The translations under genes were made by a program, and so were the position numbers. The notes beneath the pieces are model-generated. The model made no database searches. It was not told the origin of the DNA and saw only the letters and a list, made by a program, of their open reading frames with translations. Below, one piece after another: positions 1 through 10,679 of a stretch of DNA of 64,000 bases; the first letter of the stretch is position 1; every line of letters starts with the position of its first letter. This DNA is from JARRPM01 sp963792815 (GTDB lineage Bacteria; Pseudomonadota; Gammaproteobacteria; Pseudomonadales; Halieaceae), in NCBI GenBank assembly GCA_963792815.1, contig CAWBXR010000016.1:1-64000 (forward strand). Reading direction: 5' to 3'.

Positions 1-24
1 TGCTCCTGTGGGCGGCCACCTGGC

Positions 25-1632
25 TCAATCTTCCCGGGCCCCGATAATGCCTTCGCTGCGCAGTATTTCCAGCGCGGGCGCCAACTGCCGCTGGTAGCGC
101 TGCCAGCGCCCCACCGAGCGGGTGTGGGCCGGCTCCCTTACCTGTACCGCACTGGCGGTGCTGACCGCCGTGGCCTGCTGGTGGAATTCCATGCAGGCGT
201 CCTCCCAGGGCAGCTCCAGGTAGTTGAGTATCCGCCGGGCATTGTCCTCGGGGTTTACCACCACGTCCTCGTAGCGGACATCCAGGAAACGCCCGGGGAA
301 ACGCTCGCGCCAGAGGGCCATCAGGCGGTGGTAACGACCGAAATGGCGGGCCATTTCCCCCAGGTCGTAGGAGTGGGGGTAGGCGTCGGCAAACAACTGC
401 TTGAATACAGAAAAACAGGCGTCGCGCGGGTCGCGCACCAGGTGGATAACCCGGGCGTTGGGCAGGGCCGCCAGGATATGCGGCAAAAAAAGGTAATTGT
501 ACGGCAGCTTGTCGACGAACCTGGGCAGGTTGCCCCGCAACTTCGCGCTGCGTAACAGGTACTGCTGGCCCAGGGCCGCGGGGTCGATCTCCAGCGCATT
601 GCTGAACAACTCCGGTGAGAAACGCTCCTGCCTGTCGTAGTCCGTCATACGGCGGATGCAGTTGCCGAACTGTTGCAGCTCACCCGCCGAGTGCACCCGG
701 GAGTGGGCCGTGATAATACGCTCGACCAGGGTGGTGCCGGTACGGGGCTGCCCGATGATAAAAATCGGGGCGGTATCGTCACAACCACCCGGGCGCGAAT
801 CCAGCCACGCAGCGGTATACAACTCGCCCAGCGCGGCAAAGGTTTCGACCTCCCTGGCCTCGTCGAACTGCAGGGTTGAGCGCCGGGCCCGCGCTCCCCG
901 GTCGAAGGCGGTGAAGGCGTTATCCCAGTCCTGCAGGTCCTCCAGTTCCTTGCCGATAGCGTAGTAGACGAAGGCCTGCGCCCGCGGCGGCAGGGAGCGG
1001 CGGGACAGCAGTTCCTCCATCTCCGTTATATGAGAGCGGTCCTGCGCCTTGTTGAGGCCGGCCAGCAACCAGTGCGCCTGGGCGTTGCCCCGGCCCAGGG
1101 CAAGCGCCGCCGCCAATTCCTCCCCCGCCCGGGCGGTTTCACCCAGGTAGATAAGGTTATTGGCATGGTTGATCCGAAATGCGGGATTGCCGGGTTCCGC
1201 CTCTGCAGCGCGCCGGTACCAGTCATCGGCGTTGCGATGCTCACCGAGCAGGGTGTAGGTGGTGCCAATCACATCGTGAATAGCCGGAATGTCCCCCGCC
1301 TCGCGCTCTACCGCGCGCTGCAGTGCAAGGTCGGCGCGATTCACCTGGCCGCCCTCGGCCAGCAGCTTCGCCAGGTGTGCCCAGGCGGCGGCGTGGCCGG
1401 GGTCGATGCTGGTCACGGAACCGAAAGCCGTGATGGCGGTGCCGCGATCACCGTTGGCCAGGGCGATCAGGCCTACCAGGAAATGGGCAGGCGCCAGTTC
1501 GGGCTGGCGCGCCAGGACCAGCTTGCAGCAGGTGGAGGCTTCATCGATATTACCCTGCGACAGGGCGCGAAATCCCCTGGCGATAAGCTCGCGGGCATTG
1601 ATCGGTGGTCCGCTGGCGCCGACTTTATTCAT
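25..1632 (-). CDS. TPR-repeat sulfotransferase
   Basis: Predicted to transfer sulfate from PAPS to an unknown acceptor. The first ~255 of 535 residues are alanine-rich helical TPR-like repeats. The C-terminal half is a sulfotransferase domain with the 5'-phosphosulfate loop GQPRTGTT (residues 294-301) and the 3'-phosphate motif around LVRDPRDACFS (398-408). A TPR plus sulfotransferase_3 fold is a common architecture in marine proteobacteria. No signal peptide or membrane segment is evident, so it is probably cytoplasmic. It starts at ATG 1632 and is divergent from the amidohydrolase at 1857. Its stop lies 25 bases from the window edge, so downstream partners are not visible. The acceptor cannot be inferred. 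Confidence 0.9.
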   Translation of the reverse strand: MNKVGASGPPINARELIARGFRALSQGNIDEASTCCKLVLARQPELAPAHFLVGLIALANGDRGTAITAFGSVTSIDPGHAAAWAHLAKLLAEGGQVNRADLALQRAVEREAGDIPAIHDVIGTTYTLLGEHRNADDWYRRAAEAEPGNPAFRINHANNLIYLGETARAGEELAAALALGRGNAQAHWLLAGLNKAQDRSHITEMEELLSRRSLPPRAQAFVYYAIGKELEDLQDWDNAFTAFDRGARARRSTLQFDEAREVETFAALGELYTAAWLDSRPGGCDDTAPIFIIGQPRTGTTLVERIITAHSRVHSAGELQQFGNCIRRMTDYDRQERFSPELFSNALEIDPAALGQQYLLRSAKLRGNLPRFVDKLPYNYLFLPHILAALPNARVIHLVRDPRDACFSVFKQLFADAYPHSYDLGEMARHFGRYHRLMALWRERFPGRFLDVRYEDVVVNPEDNARRILNYLELPWEDACMEFHQQATAVSTASAVQVREPAHTRSVGRWQRYQRQLAPALEILRSEGIIGARED

Positions 1633-1767
1633 AAGAGGCTGATTCTATTCATTCGTCAGTGACGATCCCGGGCCACAGCCGCTGGCGGTCGGAATCGCCG
1701 TACTTTTCCCCGCGCCCACCCTATCACCGCAGTGCTCCGGGCTCAACGAGTCGGGCGCGGCGGCAGC

Positions 1768-1784
1768 TATCCCCTTAGGGGTAT
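1768..1784. promoter_or_regulatory. Inverted repeat in divergent intergenic region
   Basis: The core CCCCTTAGGGG (1771-1781) is symmetric and is flanked by TAT on the left and TAT on the right. It lies between the divergent sulfotransferase (start 1632) and amidohydrolase (start 1857). It is a possible operator only; no regulator is known. Confidence 0.25.
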
Positions 1785-1856
1785 ACACAGCGTGGACTAC
1801 CAATGAAAGGATAGTGCCCGGATCAAACATTCGATGACGCAGCCGACAGGAAATTC

Positions 1857-3919
1857 ATGACCAGGCCCACGCCCAGATTCACACTCGCCATTCTCGCCAC
1901 CGCCATGGCAGCCACCCTCTGGGGTTGCCAGGACAAACCGGGGCGCAACCGACAGCCGCCGAACAGCCGGCACCAGCCGCAGCCACCCAACCGGCAGCAG
2001 AGCGTGTTTACCTCAACGGGTCGATCTACACCGCGAACAAGCAGCAACAGACCGTATCGGCCATGGCGGTAAGCGGCGACCGCATCCTGTTCGTGGGGGA
2101 CGACGAGGCTGCGGCCGCCTGGATCGGCGATGACACAGCGGTTACAGACCTGCAGGGCAAGCGGGTACTGCCCGGCCTTCACGATACGCACGTCCACCCG
2201 GTTGGCGTTATCGAGGTGGACGACTGCAACCTCGACAATGAGCCCGTCGACCTGGCCGAACTGGCGGCCTTTGCCGCCGCCTGCGTGGAAAGGTTGCAGG
2301 TTCCCCCCGGCGAGTGGCTGCTGGTCAAACAGTGGAACTTCGCCCAGAACAACAAGCCGGCGGGTGAACTGACCACACTGCGCCAGGCCCTGGACGCCGC
2401 CTCCAGCGAGCACCCCATCCTGCTGGGCGGCAGCGACGGTCACCACAATGCCACCAACAGCGCCGGACTGGCACTGGCCACCAATGCCGCAGGTGAGCAG
2501 GTCGGCCTGAGCGCCTCCACTCTCGCAGGCGAGTTCAATGACTTCGCACCTTTCGTTGGCCTGGATGCCAGCGGCGAACCCAATGGCGAGGTGCACGAGG
2601 ATACGCCCAAACTGCTGGGCGCGGGCCACGCCATACTCGGTAACGTAGAGGGGCTGGTGGGTGAGGCCGGACAGATTCCCGCCCGCTTCAACAGCCTGGG
2701 CATCACTTCCATCATGGACGCGGCTTACAACCCGGAGATCGCACCCCTCTATGACGCCCTGGTAGAACAGAATGCGCTCACCCTGCGGGTCAAGCTGGCC
2801 CAGCATTTCGATCCCAACGAGTTCAAATCCGGCGGGGAGGTGGACATGGACGCCATCATGAAGCAGGCCGTGGCGACTCGCGAAAAGTACGGCGATACCC
2901 CCAACATCAAGGCGGACAAGCTCAAGTTCTTCGTCGACGGTGTGATCGAGGGCAACCCCCTGTCGACCCCGCCGACCCTGCCCAATGCCGCGCAGTTGCA
3001 GGATTACTACCAGCCGCGCTTCGGACTCGATGAGCAAAGCGGTGATGTCACTTTCCAGGGTTACGTGGACCCGGCCGGAGACGCCTGTAAGCCGGCCATC
3101 GAACTCGGCGTCACCAGTCTGAAGCGGGGGCAGATCGACAGCTTTATCGCCACCAACGGCTTCCACCCCGCCCAGTGCCTGCGCTCCAACGGGGTCCTGA
3201 TGCAGCCTGCTGACACTGTGCACCGCTTTGTTGAAGCGGCGGTTGCCAATGGTTTCGGCGTGCACCTGCACGCTGTCGGCGATCGCGCCGTGCGCACCGC
3301 CACCGACGCCATCGCCGCGGTGACTACCGACAGGCCGGTGACCAACCGCCACAGTATCGCCCACGCCCAGTTGGTGCATCCGGATGATATAGCGCGCATC
3401 GCCGCCCTGCGGATTCCCGTGGCTTTCACCTATGCCTGGGCGGTTCGCGACTACTGGTACGATGCCACGGTCATTCCCTTCATTGACCAGATCAGCTCAC
3501 TGGAGGATATGTACAATCCCGATAACTACTACCTGAAGCAGGCCTACCCGGCTCGCTCTATCCTGGATGCGGGGGGTGTGCCTGCGGGCGGTTCGGACGC
3601 ACCGGTGGATACCGCGGACCCCCGGCCCTTCCACAATATCGAAAAAGCCGTTACCCGCGACGAGGGTGAGGGCCCAATGAATGCGGCAGAGGGGCTGGGC
3701 ATCCTCGATGCCATCGATGCCTACACGATCAACGGCGCCAGGCTGATGCAGCAGGAGGACATTACCGGTACGCTGGAGGCCGGCAAGAAAGCCGACTTCA
3801 TTATTCTTGACCGCGACATTATTGCCCTGGCGGGAGATGGTAAAGCCCAGGATATTTCCGACACGACCGTACTGGAAACCTGGTTCGACGGCAAACTGGT
3901 ATACCCGAAGGCGCAGTAG
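1857..3919 (+). CDS. YtcJ-like amidohydrolase lipoprotein, copy 1 (frameshifted)
   Basis: Metal-dependent hydrolase of the Amidohydro_3 (YtcJ) family; the substrate is unknown. The ATG at 1857 begins a lipoprotein signal ending in the lipobox LWGC, so the enzyme should be membrane-anchored in the envelope. The mature domain (AERVYLNGSIY onward) lies in another frame. Restoring one base near 1938-1942, in a GGGG run, joins the two. Family motifs are present: HDTHVHP (HxH), KFFVDGVIEG, HAVGDRA, NRHSIAHAQ and the metal Asp in GSDAPV. The paralogue at 3974-6014 has the same signal and domain order, which supports the 1857 start. The break is probably a sequencing indel, but a real inactivating mutation is not excluded. 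Confidence 0.85.
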
Positions 3920-3973
3920 CAAGCCTGGCGCTAGCTGCGAAAGGCCCGCTCAGGGAAATCAAGGGATTGTAAA

Positions 3974-6014
3974 ATGGGTGTCAGTCTTCGATCACCGCTT
4001 CCAGGGCTGGCCCTCGTCGCATCCCTGGCTGGCGCGCTCTGGGGCTGCCAGCACCAGGCCGGCACCGCCTCGGCTACGCCCCCGGCGGAACGGGTTTTTA
4101 TCAACGGCGCGATCTATACCGCCGACCCCGAGCAGCGCACAGTGGCCGCTATGGCGCTGCGCGGCGACCGCATCGTATTCGTCGGTGACGGCGAAGCCGC
4201 CTCGGGCTGGATCGGGGCGCAGACCGTTGTCACTGACCTGCAGGGTAAGCGGGTCCTGCCCGGTCTTCACGACACCCATGTACACCCCGTAGAAACTATA
4301 AAGATCGACAGGTGCGACCTCGCCAATGAAGCACTGGACCTGGGCGAGCTGGCCGATTTCGTGTCTGCCTGCCTGGCGCGCCTGCAGCTGCCCCCCGGCG
4401 ACTGGCTGGTGGTAAAGAACTGGAATTTCTCGGACGGCAACAAACCCGCGGAAGGCCTGCAGACATTGCGCGCAGCACTTGATCGGGCCTCCGGCCGCGC
4501 ACCCGATCCTGTTGGAAAACAGCGACTCCCACCACTTCGCAACCAACTCCGCCGGCCTGGCCCGGGCCCGCACGGCCGCGGGCGAGCAGGTGGGCCTCAG
4601 CGCAGCCACACTCTCCCTGCAATTGCGTGACCTGGCGCCGTTCATCGGAGTGGACGCCGAAGGTGAACCCAACGGCGAAGTACATGAAAAGGTCTACCTG
4701 AGACTGGGCGTCAGCCGGGCAGAGCTGATGAACCTGGCGGCGCTGATTCCCGAGATCAGCCAGATGCCCGCCTGGTTCAACAGCCGCGGCATAACATCCC
4801 TGCTGGAAGCGGCTTTTTATCAGGAACTGGCGCCGGCCTACGACAACCTGGCCAGCCAGGGCGGGCCGTCCCTGCGGATCACACTGGCCCAGTATTACGA
4901 GCCGGCCGATTTCAGCGACAGCGACGGGGCACTGGACATGAACGCCATCCTGGCGCAGGCCCGGGCCACCCGCGAGAAATACGCTGCCGTTGAGAATATC
5001 AAGGCAGACCAGCTGAAATACTTCGTCGACGGGGTGCTTGAAGGCAATCCCCTGGCGACCCCGCCCACCCTGCCCAACGGTGCTCAGCTGGAGGATTTCT
5101 ACCAGCCGACTTTCGCCCTTGATGCGGCAACGTCGGAGATCAGCCTGACCGCTTACGTGGACCCGGACAGCGCGGCATGCGAAGGCGTCGACACAAACCC
5201 GATGGGAGTCGAAGCCTTCATCGCCGCCAATGGTTTCCACCCGGCCCAGTGCCTGCGCTCCAACGGTGTGCTGTTCGAATCGGTCGATACCACACGTCGT
5301 TTCCTCGAGGCCGCTGATGCCAATGACTTCAGCGTGCACTTCCACGCCATCGGCGACCGGGCCGTGCGGGTCGCCACGGACGCTATCGCCTCCGTCACAA
5401 CGGGTACGCCGGCCACCAACCGCCACAGTATCGCCCATGCGCATCTGGTCAACCCGGATGATATCCCCCGCATCGCCGCCTTGAAGATTCCCGTGGCTTT
5501 CACCTACAACTGGGCGACACGGGACTATGCCTACGACCTCACCGTCATTCCCTTTATCGACAGGATCAACTCCCTGCAGGACATGTACGATCCCGCCAAC
5601 TATTACATGCGGCAGGCCTACCCCGCCGGCGCCATCCGGGCGGCGGGCGGTGTGCTGACGGCGGGCTCGGATGCACCGGTGGTGTCGGACGACCCCATGC
5701 CATTCCTGAACATTGAAATGGCCGTGACGCGCGATGACGGTGACGGCCCGCTGAATGCGAGCCAGGGGATAGGCATACTGGATGCCCTGGACGCCTACAC
5801 GATCAACGGCGCAAGAATGATGCGGCAGGACGTTATCACCGGGTCACTGGAAGTCGGCAAGAAGGCGGACTTCATCATCCTGGACCGTGACCCGGTAGCG
5901 CTGGCCGGCAGCGGCGCAGCCGCTGACATCTCCGAAACCCGGGTGCTGGAAACATGGTTCGACGGCGTGCTGGTCTACCAATCGCGTTCCGTGCCACCTG
6001 CACCCACCAGGTGA
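3974..6014 (+). CDS. YtcJ-like amidohydrolase lipoprotein, copy 2 (frameshifted)
   Basis: Tandem paralogue of the preceding gene, 54 bases downstream, with the same lipobox (LWGC), HDTHVHP, KYFVDGVLEG, HAIGDRA, NRHSIAHAH and GSDAPV motifs. The N-terminal part reads through about 4490 in one frame and the rest continues in the next frame. Removing one base near 4493-4497 gives DRASGAHPILL, which aligns without gaps to DAASSEHPILL of copy 1. The break therefore looks like one extra base. Function is probably hydrolysis of a C-N bond in a small amide or cyclic compound at the outer face of a membrane. The two copies are clearly homologous but well diverged, so this is an old duplication. Confidence 0.85.
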
Positions 6015-6020
6015 TCCTCG

Positions 6021-6236
6021 TTATTTCCAACCCTGGAGCCAGTTGGCGTCTTCCTTCAGCGCCTTCCAATCTATTGGCTCCGAGCGCTTTGATATGACAG
6101 CCTCGATCAAGCAATGAACAACTTCACCATCCTCGTCGAATTCCAGTTCGGTTATCAGGAAATGTTTCTCTTTCCTCTGCGGACTGACCGCGGTCCATTT
6201 ACTGTTGAGCAATTTCCTGGGGTTGATTTTGTTCAC
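6021..6236 (-). CDS. TIGR02450/DUF2389 family small protein
   Basis: 71-residue protein starting MNKINPRKLLNSKWTA from a GTG at 6236, with AGGA about 6 bases upstream. An in-frame GTG four codons earlier lacks this spacing. It matches the conserved tryptophan-containing small-protein family (TIGR02450), including KWTAVSPQRKEKHF, IEAVISKR, IDWKAL and the terminal WLQGWK. The family has no established function. It is convergent with amidohydrolase copy 2, whose stop is 6 bases away. Confidence 0.85.
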   Translation of the reverse strand: MNKINPRKLLNSKWTAVSPQRKEKHFLITELEFDEDGEVVHCLIEAVISKRSEPIDWKALKEDANWLQGWK

Positions 6237-6307
6237 TGGTGTCCTCACAGGTGAAAAACCCGATCAGGGCGATTAGCAACAGGGCTCTGTTCGATTACCC
6301 TGTATGT

Positions 6308-6550
6308 CTAGGAGTTTCTCTTATGGCTCTTGCCAACGCGCTCGGACCCATGCTTAAAATGGCCAGTCGCCTTTGCCATGGCAAGCTGTTCGGACGGCGA
6401 GCCCTCCAAACCTGCCTTTGCCAGGAATCGCGACGAATCGCGGTCACCCAGAGTTGTTACGATTTTTCCCTTGTATGAGATCTGGACAAGGCCATTCTTG
6501 GTGACCCGGTAGCTGAATGGTTGGTCAGACAGTAAATCGTCGAGCGACAT
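6308..6550 (-). CDS. Conserved hypothetical protein, 80 aa
   Basis: The likely start is ATG 6550 (MSLDDLLSDQPFSYRVTKNG), preceded by GGAGGG at good spacing. An upstream in-frame ATG at 6619 would run into the terminator hairpin and is unlikely. The middle (YKGKIVTTLGDRDSSRFL) resembles small proteobacterial proteins of unknown function. The tail is basic (HFKHGSERVGKSHKRNS). No signal peptide or membrane segment is seen. Confidence 0.7.
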   Translation of the reverse strand: MSLDDLLSDQPFSYRVTKNGLVQISYKGKIVTTLGDRDSSRFLAKAGLEGSPSEQLAMAKATGHFKHGSERVGKSHKRNS

Positions 6551-6604
6551 TCGGGTGCCCTCCAGGGCCCGAGGCGAGGCGTGCTTACGCGTCGGGCCGC
6601 GCAT

Positions 6605-6637
6605 AAAAAAACCCGCCATATTACAGCGGGTTTTTTT
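6605..6637. terminator. Bidirectional intrinsic terminator
   Basis: ACCCGC pairs with GCGGGT around a 9-base loop. There is an A-run on the left and a T-run on the right (AAAAAAACCCGC ... GCGGGTTTTTTT). It sits 16 bases past the TonB receptor stop, so on the minus strand it terminates that gene. Confidence 0.85.
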
Positions 6638-6652
6638 GTTTCACAGTAGTGC

Positions 6653-9044
6653 CTACTCGAAGTCCATCGACAGCTTCATGCCAACAGTGCGAGGCCGGCT
6701 GGGGCCGAACTCGAAAGCCGGAAAGACAGAATCGCCGTTGCCGCCGCCATCGTAGTAATCCTCATTGGTGGCATTGTCGACATAGGCGCTGACCGAGTAA
6801 TCACCCATCCGGTAGCCCACACTCAGGTTGAGCTCACCGTACCCGTCGACACTGAAACTGTCGGGCTCCCATCCGGCTTCCTGCTTGGTCTGGAAGTGAT
6901 AGGCCGCCATCCCGAACAGCTCGCCCTCGGAGAGCGCGTAGTTGCCGATCAGCGCGACGTGACCGGACCACTCGGGCGCCCAGGGAATGGACTGCCCTTC
7001 GCAAACCTCAGTGCCGTCACAGATCTTCTGTAGCTCATTGGCTTCACTGTCAAACCAGGCTATGCCCGAGTTCAGTTCAAAATGCTCGCCCAGCCCCTGG
7101 TTGATGGATCCTTCAAAACCCCAGCCATCCACCTTGCCGACGTTATCGGCCTGGATCGAGGCGCCGTCGAAATAGGTCACCTGCATATCCTTGTACTGGT
7201 AATAGAATACGTTGGCGGTTACCCGGGTATTGCCCTGGAACAGGTCGCCCTTGTAGCCCAGCTCGTAGGAGGTGGAGGTTTCCGGACCAAAGGATGACGG
7301 CTTGTACTCACCCGGAATGGCTACAGTAGAACCATAGGGCCCCGCAGGGGTTACCCCGAAGGAATTGAAGCCGCCTGACTTGTACCCGGTAGTGACGCTA
7401 CCGAACAGCAGGGTGTCGTCAGAGGGGTGGAAGTTGATGATCACCCGCGGGGTGAAGTGGTCCCAGGTCTTGGAGTCTTTCACCGGACCTTCCGGGGTGG
7501 AGAATCCCAGTGCGGCCCGGTTGCCCAACACCGGGCTCGAGGTCGGGTATACGTAATTTGAAAAATCCTTCTCGTCCCGGGTGTAACGCACACCCAGGTT
7601 GCGCATCCCAGCGCTCACTGAACTCGTAGCCCAGGTCGAGGTATGCCGCGTAACCGGTGTACTTGCCCTTGGCGCGGTTGGCGTCAATCATGGTGCCGGT
7701 GGGGCTGCCCTCCCAGTCGAAGGTACCGAAGTAGTCATAGAAGTACTGCACGTATTCGCCGTCGGGGTAATACGCGGCGTAACCCTTGTAGTAGTCGAAC
7801 ACGTCCTGACAGCTGGTGTCCTCATGGGTCCAGTAGATCGAACACCAGACGTCCTCCCCCATCTCCTGCTTGAGGTCGGCATCGATGTGTTCCTGGTAAT
7901 AGGAAGCACCTGCGTACCAGCTCAGCGGACCATCGCTGTTGGACACAAGTCGCAGTTCCTGCTCGAAGTAATCCCCATTCTGGTCCTGGGCATAACTGTT
8001 GAGGACGATGGGCAGGCCATCGAAGTCCTCAGCGTAATTGAACGTATGGTCACGGTAACCGGTGATAGAGCTGAAAGTGGCGAAGTCCAGGTCGTAATCA
8101 ACCTGCAGGCCGTAGCTGGTCACCTCGGAGTTGTCCCGGTTGCCCAGGCTCATATCCGCATTGACGACATCGTCGGGTGCGGGATAACCCAGGTCGCCCC
8201 AGATCGCGGTCTGGTTCTCGTAGCCTTCGCCTTTGCCGGTCGGTACATAGATACTGCCGGACTGGTTCCGGTTCTCGTATTCCACCATCAGGTTGACGGT
8301 GAGCTTGTCAGCCTCGTAGAGGCCGGAAAACCGCACTGCGTCGGTGTCGTGGCCGCCGTACTTGTTGCTCTGCAGGCCCTCGAAACGGTTCTTGATGTAA
8401 CCGTCTTCCTCGGAGTGATAGGCCGCAACGCGGAACGCCATCTGGTCGGAAACAGGGACATTGACAGCGCCCTCGCCCATCAGGTGGTCCCGCTCGGCCA
8501 CGTCCACTTCCGCGTAACCGCTCAGGCCTTCAGTGCTGGGCTTGTTGGTGATGATATTCATGGCGCCGGAAATCGCGCCCCGGCCGAACAGGAAACCCTG
8601 GGGGCCGCGCAGGACTTCCGCCCGCTCGATATCGTACAGGCTGGTTACCGCCGAGCCGTTGCGGCCCTGGTAGAGGCCATTCTTGTAGAGGCCGATGGAC
8701 GGGTCCCCACCCACGCCGAAATCATTGGTGATGATACCGCGCACGCTGACGACATCGATAAAGCTGTCCTTGGAGTTGCCGGTAACGCCCGGGGTGAACG
8801 CGATAAGGTCTTTCACGTTGTCGAGGTTGGCGGCGTCGATCATCTTGCCTGAGATCGCGGTGATCGCCAGCGGCACGTCCATTACCGACTCGGAGCGTTT
8901 GGTGGCGGTGACGATGACCTCTTCCAGAACCTGCCCCAGGGCAGTGCCCGGCAGGGAGGAGGCCATGACTGCCGCCGAGACGGCCACCGCCAGCCTGCGT
9001 TTTGGAACAAACTTTTTTTGTACAGATTGCGAGCGTGCCGCCAT
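6653..9044 (-). CDS. TonB-dependent outer-membrane receptor (frameshifted)
   Basis: Outer-membrane beta-barrel for high-affinity uptake. There is a basic N-terminus, a signal peptide ending near GTALGQ, and a TonB-box-like EEVIVTATKR. A plug domain follows, with VSVRGI and ERAEVLRGPQGFLFGRGAISGAMNI split over two blocks, then a long barrel ending in a terminal F/E strand. The barrel is broken near 7605-7620: YEFSERWD lies in one frame and MRNLGVRYTRDEKDF in the next, consistent with one extra base. The full protein would be about 795 residues, normal for the family. The plug resembles receptors from sphingomonads and marine gammaproteobacteria that import complex carbon compounds. The substrate is unknown. 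A terminator follows immediately. Confidence 0.9.
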
Positions 9045-9140
9045 AAATAAAAACCCCCATCCCCTGGTTATTCCGCCCGAGCGGGCGTTTTAGAAAACCT
9101 ATACCGTTGACCGTAGCGGATAATCACCGTCCGGCCTATA

Positions 9141-9165
9141 ACACTAAAGTGTAGTTAGCGTAACT
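9141..9165. promoter_or_regulatory. Two adjacent inverted repeats upstream of the TonB receptor
   Basis: ACACTAAAGTGT (9141-9152) abuts AGTTAGCGTAACT (9153-9165). Both are perfect inverted repeats. They lie about 100 bases upstream of the TonB receptor start and 4 bases beyond the stop of the glutamine synthetase-like gene. They could be operators for the receptor or a short terminator. Confidence 0.35.
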
Positions 9166-9168
9166 ATC

Positions 9169-10515
9169 CTAGAGGCAGGCGTCGTACTCCATGGGAGTGA
9201 CCTGCCGGTCGAAGTCGTCCAGCTCCTGCTGCTTGAGCACCTCGTAGACATGACGGAACTCGGCGCCGAGGTTATCCCGCACGAAATCGGAGCCGGAAAA
9301 CTGTGCCAGCGCGTCGGGCCAGTACCTGGGCAGGCTGGCGGGCACGTGCTCGTAGGCATTGCCCTCTACCGGGGGCGGGGGCTGCAGCTTGCCTTCGATA
9401 CCGTGGAGCATGCCCGCGAGTATCGCCGCTATGACCAGGTAGGGGTTGGCATCCGCGCCGGCCACCCGGTGTTCGATGCGGGTAGCTGCAGGGGCATCGG
9501 CTGGAATACGCACCGACACGGTGCGGTTCTCATAGCCCCAGCAGGGCGCCATGGGCGCATGGGTGCCGCGCTGGAAGCGCCGGTAGGAATTGAGGTTGGG
9601 TGCAAACAACAGCATGGACTCGTTCATGGTCGCCAGGCAACCGGCAACCGCCTCGTGCAGCAGGGTGTTGCCCTGCGCACCAGCGCCGGCAAAGGCATTG
9701 TTGCCCTGCTGGTCCAGCAGGCTGCAGTGCACGTGCATACCGTTGCCCGCCAGGTCGCCGAAGGGTTTGGCCATGAACGTTGCGCGCAGGCCGTGCTTGC
9801 GGGCCAGCGCCTTTATCGCCCGCCTGAGCATCACAGCCTGGTCCGCCGCCGCCAGGGCATCCGGGCTGTGGTACAAATTGATTTCGTACTGGGAGGGTGC
9901 GGATTCCTTGATCAGCGTATCCACCGGCAGGTTCTGTATCGCGCAGGCATCGCGAATGCCGTGCATCAGCTCTGCCATGCCCGCCATGTTCTCGACGCTG
10001 TAGGTCTGGCCGGCTGCGAGCGCACCGCCAACCCGGTCGGTCTGGGTGTGCAGGGGCCTGCCAAGCGCGTCATCCCCTTCGCGCAGCAGGTAGAACTCCA
10101 TCTCGGTGGCCACCACCGGCGTGAGGCCCAGGGCGGCAAAACGTGCCATAAGGCCCGTGAGTATGTGGCGGCTGTCATAGGCACAGGGCGCGCCGTCGAT
10201 CTGCTTCATCGACACCAGCACCTGCGCCATGGAACGGTCCTGCCAGGGCACCGGCACCAGGGTGCGGCCATCGGGCTCACAATAACCGTCGCCATCGCCC
10301 GTACCGAAAACCCAGGCCTCGCCGTCGCGGCCGAACACGTCGCACACCAGCGAACTGAGCGGCATCTTGAGCTGGCCGCCCATCAGCTTGTCAAACTTCT
10401 CGCGGGTCACCCACTTGCCCCGCAAGCCACCGCAGATATCCGGAAGGATCATTTCCACCAGCTCGGTGTCCGGGTGCTGTTGCAGGAATTCCTGCAGCGT
10501 GTTGTTATTGCTCAT
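9169..10515 (-). CDS. Glutamine synthetase family; gamma-glutamylpolyamine synthetase-like
   Basis: ATP-dependent ligase of the GS type III/PuuA-like group, expected to gamma-glutamylate an amine such as putrescine. The start MSNNNTLQEF at 10515 fits the family length (449 aa) better than an upstream ATG at 10590. Visible GS features are the metal-binding VVATEMEFYL (ExE), NGMHVHCSLLD (His loop), GTHAPMAPCWGYENRTVSVRIP (Arg/nucleotide region, split here) and IEHRVAGADANPYL. It is divergent from a class III aminotransferase at 10680, an arrangement typical of polyamine catabolism. Classical glnA is less likely because of the short beta-grasp region and the gene context. Confidence 0.85.
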   Translation of the reverse strand: MSNNNTLQEFLQQHPDTELVEMILPDICGGLRGKWVTREKFDKLMGGQLKMPLSSLVCDVFGRDGEAWVFGTGDGDGYCEPDGRTLVPVPWQDRSMAQVLVSMKQIDGAPCAYDSRHILTGLMARFAALGLTPVVATEMEFYLLREGDDALGRPLHTQTDRVGGALAAGQTYSVENMAGMAELMHGIRDACAIQNLPVDTLIKESAPSQYEINLYHSPDALAAADQAVMLRRAIKALARKHGLRATFMAKPFGDLAGNGMHVHCSLLDQQGNNAFAGAGAQGNTLLHEAVAGCLATMNESMLLFAPNLNSYRRFQRGTHAPMAPCWGYENRTVSVRIPADAPAATRIEHRVAGADANPYLVIAAILAGMLHGIEGKLQPPPPVEGNAYEHVPASLPRYWPDALAQFSGSDFVRDNLGAEFRHVYEVLKQQELDDFDRQVTPMEYDACL

Positions 10516-10679
10516 TGCCTGGTTTCCCGCGGGGGTAGCGCCAAAACACCACTTTAGGGGTAATCCACTGCGGTGTTGACTGTGCCACACTATTTAACAA
10601 CGCCCGCTGTAATAAGGCTATAACACCTGAGGGTAAGATCCCCCGCAAGGACACCCGCAAGAATTACAGGACAGAATCA

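Noticed and set aside
1823..3379. 518-residue open frame on the minus strand
   Set aside because: It lies antisense to the amidohydrolase gene in a GC-rich region, has no family motifs and no ribosome site; it is a coding shadow.
9074..9087. Hairpin CGCCC-GAGC-GGGCG followed by TTTT
   Set aside because: On the plus strand no gene precedes it; on the minus strand it is in the TonB leader with no T-run, so it is not called as a terminator.
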